A DNA stretch of 64,000 nt from positions 9,052,927 through 9,116,926 of the forward strand of contig NW_024037063.1 in NCBI RefSeq assembly GCF_015706575.1, read 5' to 3'. A program made the translations under genes and the position numbers. This DNA is from Patiria miniata. Taxonomy: Eukaryota; Echinodermata; Asteroidea; Valvatida; Asterinidae. Below, one piece after another: positions 56,945 to 64,000 of the stretch. The number at the start of each line of letters is the position of its first letter. The first letter of the stretch is position 1. Under the pieces are notes generated by a model. It worked only from the letters and a program-made list of their open reading frames with translations. It had not been told where the DNA came from and did not search any database.

Positions 56945-57370
56945 CTAAAACACTAGTCACACTAGAGGCGGAATGAGCCGGAATGCCGTCGGAATGAAAA
57001 TTCTTTGTATATTCCTGGATGTTCGAAGTGCATTCTAAAACTTCTGACTGCATTCTGAGTGCATTTCAAATATTCGGGCCCATTCTTGTGGCCGGCCCAA
57101 ATGTTTTGCTTATGCTCAAAACTTTCGAGGTGCATTCGAAGTGGAGAAATATCGAACGGCATTCGAAGTGTATTCTAACTGCACTCTGACTGCATTCTAC
57201 ATATTCTCACGGCATTCCAACAGCATTCGAAACATTCTGATCGCATTCGAGGGAGAATCGAAAGGCCAAGCCACTTCAAATCCTGCCAGAATGTCCCGAA
57301 ATAGCCTCGAATGAGCCGGAATGCACCTCGAATGCATCTCGATTGCTGCCGGAATCTATTTCGATAGTAA
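56945..57370. repeat. GCATTC-rich element
   Basis: Some twenty copies of 'gcattc/gaatgc' on both strands, beginning 'ggcggaatgagccggaatg' and ending 'gccggaat'. A loosely palindromic element; open frames through it are by-products. Confidence 0.6.
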
Positions 57371-58180
57371 TCTTAAAAGTGTTGGTCACCTATAGTTTGC
57401 GTCTTACATTCTTACTTTTCTTTTGCATCATATTTGTAACAATTTGTTCTGGCTGTCTGGCATGCTATCAAATGTTTCCTACTAAAGTAGAATATGAAAT
57501 GCCTTAATTGAATCGGTCACATTAGTGACAGTTAAAGGTGAAGACCTGTATTTCTTCTTAATTTGCATTGTTATAGTTTCCATATTGCCGAAATATATAT
57601 CACTATTAAAGCGATTACATTTACCATTGACGAACAGCATATGTTATTAGTCAAGCAGTGTAAGCCTATACATGTACGTCAGTGTAAACTTTAAGATCAA
57701 AGGTGAATAAATTTTCATTGAAAAGCCGCAGGGCTAACAAACACACAGTAAACACTTGAAATCGCGTCATTTGATAAGGACTGGTCAGCTTTGTAAACCG
57801 ATCTTGCATCCCGCCTGGAGGATAAGACCAAACAAAAACTCGTACTTTAGTGTGGACTTTTGAGCATCTTGGAAAAACCCAGATGTATTCGTGCAGGCCT
57901 ACTTTTTATGTATATCAATGCGCCATTTACCATGAATTAAAACAAAAAGCTTCTTATTTTATATCAAAATATATTATGAATAATTATTCATAGATTTATT
58001 GCGACTAGTTGAATAAACGAAATACGAAAATGCATGATTTGTTTCATTTTGTGCAATCTGCTTACATGGCAGAACGTTAAAGTCGCTTGTGAATCAATAA
58101 CTCGCAAGATGAGAGTCGATGCCATATGTCAACATTAATCGAGAGATTAATTTGCATACAATGAAATTTGATCAAAAGGC

Positions 58181-58677
58181 AACCTCGTCCCAAGAACTTA
58201 CACTGTTTTCAACCTCGTTTTTAATAGTAAGGCCTGGGATGGGAAATTGCTTCCTGTAGTCTGATTTGATAGTGCAATTACCAGGTGATGATAAATCAAG
58301 TACTTGGTGTTGTTATTACCTACGTGTACGTGTTTTCACGTTCATTTTAATTATTACGACAACACCTTTTCATAAAATGTTCCTTTCCAATTCGCTCATA
58401 TTAACATGAAATGTGATATTGGCTGGATAATATTGTAACATTTTAACTTTGAAGAGATAATCGTGTTTTCGTAACTCACGCCGCGACGAATTGATACTGT
58501 TTTAACCCCAGTCACCACATACAAAACAAACGCTGATGTGAAGCGCAGAAAGGGACCAATTTATTCTCATTTGCAAACGTATCCAAAATGTTGGATATAT
58601 GCAAATTATCCAATACCAGGAAAAGAGAGCAGATAGTGACGGGAGCGTACTACTTGAAACCCTGGGAACGAGGTTGG
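58181..58677. mobile_element. MITE with 'aacctcgtccc' ends, copy 1
   Basis: Ends 'aacctcgtccc' and 'gggaacgaggttgg'; flanked by tcaaaaggc and tcaaacggc (58172-58180, 58678-58686). The interior matches 61521-61941 ('gtgttttcgtaactcac', 'gcgacgaatt', 'acaaaacaaacgctgatgt'). Copy A of the duplication has the empty site near 53030. Confidence 0.8.
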
Positions 58678-59226
58678 TCAAACGGCAGCAGTTCCATCTT
58701 GGATGTCTCTGAATCAATCGAAACTTAACTTTAAGGTTTGCTTCTTCCATTGTTAATTTCTTTCTTTTGCGTTTAAGGTTCATGTCGAGATCTTTCTACT
58801 AGCAAAAAGACCATATAGGCTCTATCGGTAAATATTCCATGACAAAGGACACTTCATTGTACTGAGTCCGAAGATTTGATATGTTAACGGTAAGCACTAT
58901 AATTATTTTATAATTTTCCAACATGGCGCAGTAAGATATCATCTCCATTGGAACGAAGTTGAGGGTAGTATATTCCAAACGTGCGGAGATTATTCCGAAA
59001 CACATGCATATACATTGTTAACACCCAATCAGAGTTGTTTGAGTATTTGCACAGCCAAAAAACAAACACGCAGCCTATGGTGAAGAGAAGCTTAACCTCC
59101 GGCACATCTGCATCTTGCACAAGATTTCCGTGCAGATGAACAAATTGAAGAGGTTAAAAACAAAATTCAATCCTCACATAGAAAATATGTCATAATAGGG
59201 AAAAAATATCATGAATCAAGCAGTTT

Positions 59227-59720
59227 ACTTCGTCACTGGAAATCCAGAATGTCCAACGTTTCAACCATTAAACCAAATTTGAACTTGGACACAGCACACT
59301 CAAGATATCGCCAAGCACGATTGGCGAGTGTGTTCCATTCAGCACGATTTCCTGCAAGCCTTATGAGGCCCTCTCTCTTGCGTCCACTGCCATCCATCCA
59401 AATTTGTCTTGGACGTCCCCGCTTCCAGCAGCCCTCTACGGTGCGCCCTGGAGAATGATGTTGACCAGTGATCACTCGACTGTGATGATGTGACCGAGCC
59501 ATCTAAGTTTCTCTTTATGATTTTCAGGAGTCCAACTATCTGACCTGAGCATTGGATGTCTGTGAAGTGTAATGGATTCCGAGTAGTCAGCTGTAGAAAT
59601 TCAGTTCAAAAGCAGTCTGATGTCCTTTTCAATCTCAGCGTTCATTGTCCACGATTATGCTGTTTACATACCGAAATGATCAAAGATCTTAGAAGTTGAA
59701 AGTTTTAGTCGATACTTTTT
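59227..59720 (-). mobile_element. LINE reverse-transcriptase C-terminal fragment, copy B
   Basis: Minus strand: KRGRPRQIWMDGSG, then LIRLAGNRAEWNTLANRAW, the typical end of RTE/CR1-like LINE polyproteins. Upstream sequence shows a degraded 'LLRIHYT' block. No full element. Confidence 0.75.
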
Positions 59721-60789
59721 TAGCATAACGCGCGCGAAAGGTATCTGGGTTTAGATAGCGTTTGAATGCTTCATCCGTGGCCAACAATCATGATCATCCT
59801 CATCATCAATAGATTCAGTTCATAAAATCCGTCGTGGAAGGGTTTCGGAAGAAAACAAACAAGCAGCAAGTACAAATAAAAAAGCAACAGATATACGCAC
59901 TCGGATGTTTTAATATGAACAATAATGCAAGTAATCGACAAGGTGTACATCAAAATAATAAAAACTGGTTTTTTTTTTAATTTCACGCTTTTATTCAATT
60001 ATTTTATTGAATATGTGCCGCTAAAGTAGCTCCATAAATGTGGCTCAAAGTGAGATCCACACAGCGGTGAAAGCAACGGGGAGAAAGGTATATTAGCAAT
60101 GATTACGTTACATGGACCTTCAACACGATTTTCCCCTCATATTTGAGCCACATTTCTAGCTACATGTTAGTAAACCCAGTAACTGCAGGTGCCACAGCTC
60201 TTCTTTTTTGATTTTACTTTGGATTGGTCAGCCCCTTCCGATCGTGTGCAATTAGTGATTAATCGTTTGCCACACATCCGTGAAACAACTTCATGGCTAC
60301 TGGCTTCTCAAGGTGGCAAAGGCGAACTATTGGGGCTTCAATGGTACTCCAGTCATTTGTGTGTGTGTGCCAAATTGATAATTTTTTACCTGTTTCATCG
60401 CCTCTATATGAGCCCTAGTTGAAACGAAATGTAATAATTTGCAGAGATCATGATGGTGTGACCTCTTGAAAAACAACTATGCCTATTGGGATACATCAAC
60501 GACTGTTTTGTTAAATGGAAGTGCGTGATAGCGCCCTTAGCCATAGTCCGTACCTTTACCATTTCACAAAACAGTCATAGGTCCAGATAGTGTGCACTGA
60601 GGTGGTGACAACTGGTAGAAAATTTGATTTGCAGTGCACGCAATACTTAACTGCCTACAGTTCAAGGCAAATAAACTTGCACTTTAATTCGAACATTGTG
60701 TAATTGTGTTATGGTAATTTGCTAGGTTCAAAATTTATCCTGTTCTGTTTCATAAATAGGTGCATCCAATACTATAATCTCTTTTAGGC

Positions 60790-61165
60790 ACATACAAGTT
60801 TGAAAATCTTGACACACATCGAGAGTTGGTAAAGGGCCTGATCCTTGGCTGCATGTCGTTTGTATAACAGACCTTTCTGCTCCTGGTTGGCAAAATGCCT
60901 TTTTGCCAACCACGGCCTGCAAAACTATGGAAGGTCCAACACTGCAAAAATGAGGTGAATTATTACAGATCATCAAAATATTCTTTGATACTTGAAAATA
61001 CAACATTTTCAACAAAGTTACAAAATAATTCCTACACACGCCTTTTTTACTATGCGTTGAGGGCGTTATGAGGACTTTTTTGGAAAAATATCATTGCCAA
61101 TCACGGCTTCAATTTATGCGCTTACGGCAGCCCATACAAAATGGCGTCAATTTTTACAAACAAAA
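60790..61165 (-). repeat. Dispersed repeat, copy 2
   Basis: Reverse complement of 47035-47400. It interrupts copy B of the duplication between 'cttggctgcatg' and 'attggcttctgactag', which are nearly adjacent in copy A. Confidence 0.75.
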
Positions 61166-61520
61166 GTAAGGTCTATTGGCTTCTGACTAGCGGCCCTCGA
61201 GCAAAGACACTGACTCAATGGGGAAACGCCAACATAGGGCAGCATTGATAGCTCCGTTGGTGTTTTGCCGGAATTAACCATGATCTAGTGAATTATTTGG
61301 TACGACTTTAGTTATTATTATTATTTTTAATTTGAGGATTAACCAGCCAATAACAGTTTCGGTTGTATTATACTTGGCAATCAGAGCCTGGGTGTGTTTG
61401 ACCAATTACAATGGTGATTATAATGTCCAGCATGCATGCACAAAAGTCCAACATGCGTGCACATGCGTACAATGGCAACAGTTGGAACATGTGGGGCGTA
61501 TTCGAAACCCCGTTCTTGAG

Positions 61521-61941
61521 CAATCTCGTCCCCAGGGCTTTTTCTAATTTGATTTTTATTTTCTACCTCGTTTCCAATACTAAGCCAAGGGATAGGAACT
61601 TGCTTTCAGTTTATCGTAATGATTACGTCTACAACTTTTTAAAAATAATCTTTTCCCCTCCAAATTCATAGCAATAACATGAAATGAGATATTTTAATAT
61701 TTAAATAAATGTTTTTAATTAAAAAAAATCGTGTTTTCGTAACTCACTCCGCGACGAATTTATTTTGTTTTTACCCCAGACATCACATACAAAACAAACG
61801 CTGATGTAAAGCACAGGCAGGAACCACACTTTTCCTAATTTAGATACACATCAAAACATTTTGGACATGCAAGTGATCCAATACCAGGGTGAGAGAGCAA
61901 GTAGTGGTGGGAGCGTATGCTCGACACTGGGAACGAGGTTG
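61521..61941. mobile_element. MITE with 'aacctcgtccc' ends, copy 2
   Basis: Ends 'caatctcgtccccaggg' and 'ctgggaacgaggttgg'; interior shared with 58181-58677. No clear target duplication. Confidence 0.7.
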
Positions 61942-62566
61942 GATCTCGACTGATCCGTCAACAGTGTTCTCGGGTTGTCGATTTAAGTGCGTAAGGCGTG
62001 CAGCTGGGCGACATTTTCAAGATGACAAGCCGCCGTTTTATACGCTGAAGGAAAAGAATGGAAAACTTATTCATGATCTTATGAAAATAATTTAAATGCC
62101 GGAACAGCTATAAAAAATAAGCAAAGATAAGCTCACCATATGATCAAGTACATTTTCATCATGTATAAGTATGTACTGCTGCTGTATTGAATGAGTGCGC
62201 TCGATGTTATGCACAAAAATTAACGGAAGTTGCGGTAGGAGCATAAGTCCGCCCTCTTTGTTCTTGACATTCTTCACTTCTTTCTACTTAAGAGGGGAGT
62301 GAAAATCGCGTCAGCTTTTCGTCATTCCATACCTCGTTCTCGTTTCAATCAACACGAGAACGGGGTTTCAAATATGGCATTTCTGGGGCTCGTGTTGCCT
62401 AAAGTGTAAGTGGTATATTTAGGGTATTTTCGACATCGAACGTGACTTTGCTCATTTTTGACAATTTTGCATTGGATTTTAGGTCGGACTCTCTTGGGTT
62501 GGTCTCCTATTGGATTCGATACATAATTCACCACCTAAACCTTGAGTGCTAAGGCAGTGCAGCAAG

Positions 62567-62633
62567 ATGTCAGAACAGGAGGCACCGCCTGATGGACAGG
62601 CGGCTGGAGGATCATCGTCCTCCGAGTTAGACG
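62567..62633 (+). CDS. Possible first coding exon of a gene leaving the window
   Basis: ATG in context 'caagATGt', MSEQEAPPDGQAAGGSSSSE then LD, ending phase 1 at 'gacg|gtaagt', a consensus donor. The acidic, Gly/Ser-rich start is common for N-termini. No following exon was recognised up to 64000. Confidence 0.4.
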
Positions 62634-64000
62634 GTAAGTCCACACATTGTCAAATATTACCATGCACTAGTAGTAACAATCTTGGTGTTCGAAGTCCCCC
62701 CATTCAATTACCCCTTGATTCATGTAATAACATGCCTAATATCACTTGCACTGCCCAAATTCCTGCTGCTGCCAACCATAATGGGTCTTATGCCAACCGT
62801 AGTCGGCCATATTGAATTGAAAGTGAGGTAAAATCTTTATTTTTGGAACTTGCGAAGAGATATGCAAGTAAATTACTAATTAATTCAAGTCTGATTCAAT
62901 TAATACATTAAAATTCGTAACTAAACATTCCCTGATTTTTTAAGCCAGATTTAAAAAAAAAAAGACAGTAAAATAAGGCTGCATAAATAGTCTTGCGCCA
63001 TCCCATTCAACGGTTAAATATTTATGAAATTCATTCAGGGAACTCGACAAAAATGGCTAAATGCATAAAAACCATTAACCTTCCTTTCTTACCAGCCGTA
63101 TTCAGGCCTCAGGGGTATCTAGTCACATGCACTGCCTGTAAAGAGAAACCATGGAATAGAACTTATGTACTTTTGTCAATACTCTGTCAGGAGTCAGCAG
63201 CGGCTACTGTTGGCACAGCTGAGAAGAATAAGGAGTTCTCGCTTGTACTAGAGGGCAATCAAACGGCTGCCTGCAAATCCTTAGTCTATGTAATAGACCC
63301 TGGCCCTGGCATAGCCGACAATGGTCTATGATACGTAAACAGATTCGGCGATTAATTATGCAACTGGACAGCGTATGACCTCGAGAAACTGACCAACCAG
63401 CAGGTGGTTTTCATTTTTGTACAAGTTGTTGCATTACAAAAAACTCGGCATCGAAATTGACGAATCACAATCTTAGTCCTGATTTCGGAAAAAAATGACG
63501 TCACGCATGCTTAGATATATTAGGCGTTCGACAGGAGACTGGCTCAGTGGATAATGGGTGATACTCAGACTAGTAAATCCTCTGCTCTGCATGTGCAGTA
63601 ACAACAATTCCAATGACAAACGTGGGCCTCCGACAAATTAATCATTTCCTAGAGTTACTTACCATTATCATTTGAAACACACATTGTATGTTTTGCTAGG
63701 CACACAGGCGTGTAGTGGGCTGATGCACTTCGCCCCCCCCCCCAAAAGAAGTTTACAAACTACCACTAAGCTTTGAGTTGTCCCCTGAAAAAGAAAAATA
63801 AGAAGATGGTTTAGATTCTGTTTCGCACCACTCTTCATTGTTCAACTTACAATCCACAAAATCGCCGAAAATCATGTGTGTCACCACTAACTATAAAACT
63901 CGGATTCTAAAGTGATAACCACTGTCACAAAATAAAACTGAGGTACAAACAGAAAAAAGTGAAGAAGAGAAACAAGAAAATAATTCACCAATTAATTGTA
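62634..64000 (+). other. Putative intron, no exon recognised
   Basis: If the exon at 62567 is real this is its first intron. An open frame around 63.0-63.33 kb lacks recognised motifs. A poly-C patch with 'ggcgtgtagtgg' at 63707-63743 looks like a fragment of the G/C-run repeat family. Confidence 0.4.

Larger units (their letters stand above)
57690..61216 (+). repeat. Large duplicated segment, copy B
   Basis: Counterpart of 52668-55376, with extra insertions: a MITE at 58181-58677 and the dispersed repeat at 60790-61165, both absent from copy A at the matching places. Confidence 0.8.

Noticed and set aside
59233-59502. 89-codon frame considered as a host gene
   Set aside because: The GRPRQIWMDG tail identifies it as the end of a LINE reverse-transcriptase protein, and a broken copy exists at 53.6 kb.
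1-64000. LTR retroelements, retroviruses or Polintons
   Set aside because: I saw no long direct terminal repeats, integrase, protease, capsid or DNA polymerase B motifs. A profile search would settle it.

Overview
This is animal nuclear DNA. Short exons are separated by long introns, splice sites match GT-AG, and the non-coding part is packed with inverted-repeat transposons, minisatellites, SINE/LINE pieces and poly-G/poly-C rich repeats. The host genes encode Roc-COR GTPase proteins with death-fold domains. Together with the repeat style, which includes a foldback element resembling sea urchin TU elements, this suggests a marine invertebrate, most likely a deuterostome (echinoderm, hemichordate or amphioxus). 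The species cannot be fixed from sequence alone.

Layout. 1-14.1 kb, plus strand: the 3' part of gene 1, a Roc-COR-death domain gene whose 5' exons lie before the window. Five COR exons are followed by two tandem death-domain exons, each with its own stop codon. Its introns hold a 2 kb foldback element (3.76-5.80 kb) and a 3.6 kb nested transposon block (8.83-12.43 kb). 14.1-25.5 kb: no gene seen; three ~380-bp tandem repeats, two interleaved palindromes (17.2-18.5 kb), a large minisatellite (18.7-19.6 kb) and a near-perfect 361-bp palindrome (21.1-21.5 kb). 25.5-39.2 kb, minus strand: gene 2, a paralog of gene 1 arranged tail-to-tail with it, here with its N-terminus: DED-like domain, Roc GTPase, COR and death domain over about 16 exons. 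39.2-44.2 kb: intergenic with a 145-bp x5 satellite. 44.26-45.82 kb, minus: a small three-exon gene with a Cys/His module. 46-62.5 kb: repeats, including a diverged 3 kb duplication (52.7-55.4 and 57.7-61.2 kb) carrying LINE fragments. 62.57 kb, plus: a possible first coding exon of a gene running out of the window.

Biology. Gene 2 joins an N-terminal death-effector-like domain and a C-terminal death domain through a Roc-COR GTPase. The Roc-COR-death domain order is known from DAPK1; the DED at the other end makes this look like a GTP-regulated death-fold adaptor, likely in apoptosis or innate immunity (inference). Gene 1 appears able to swap its death domain by choosing between two terminal exons that arose by tandem duplication. 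Gene 2 apparently lacks the exon for the middle of the Roc domain (G4 region), either a real loss or an assembly gap.

No convincing LTR retroelement, retrovirus or Polinton was seen.
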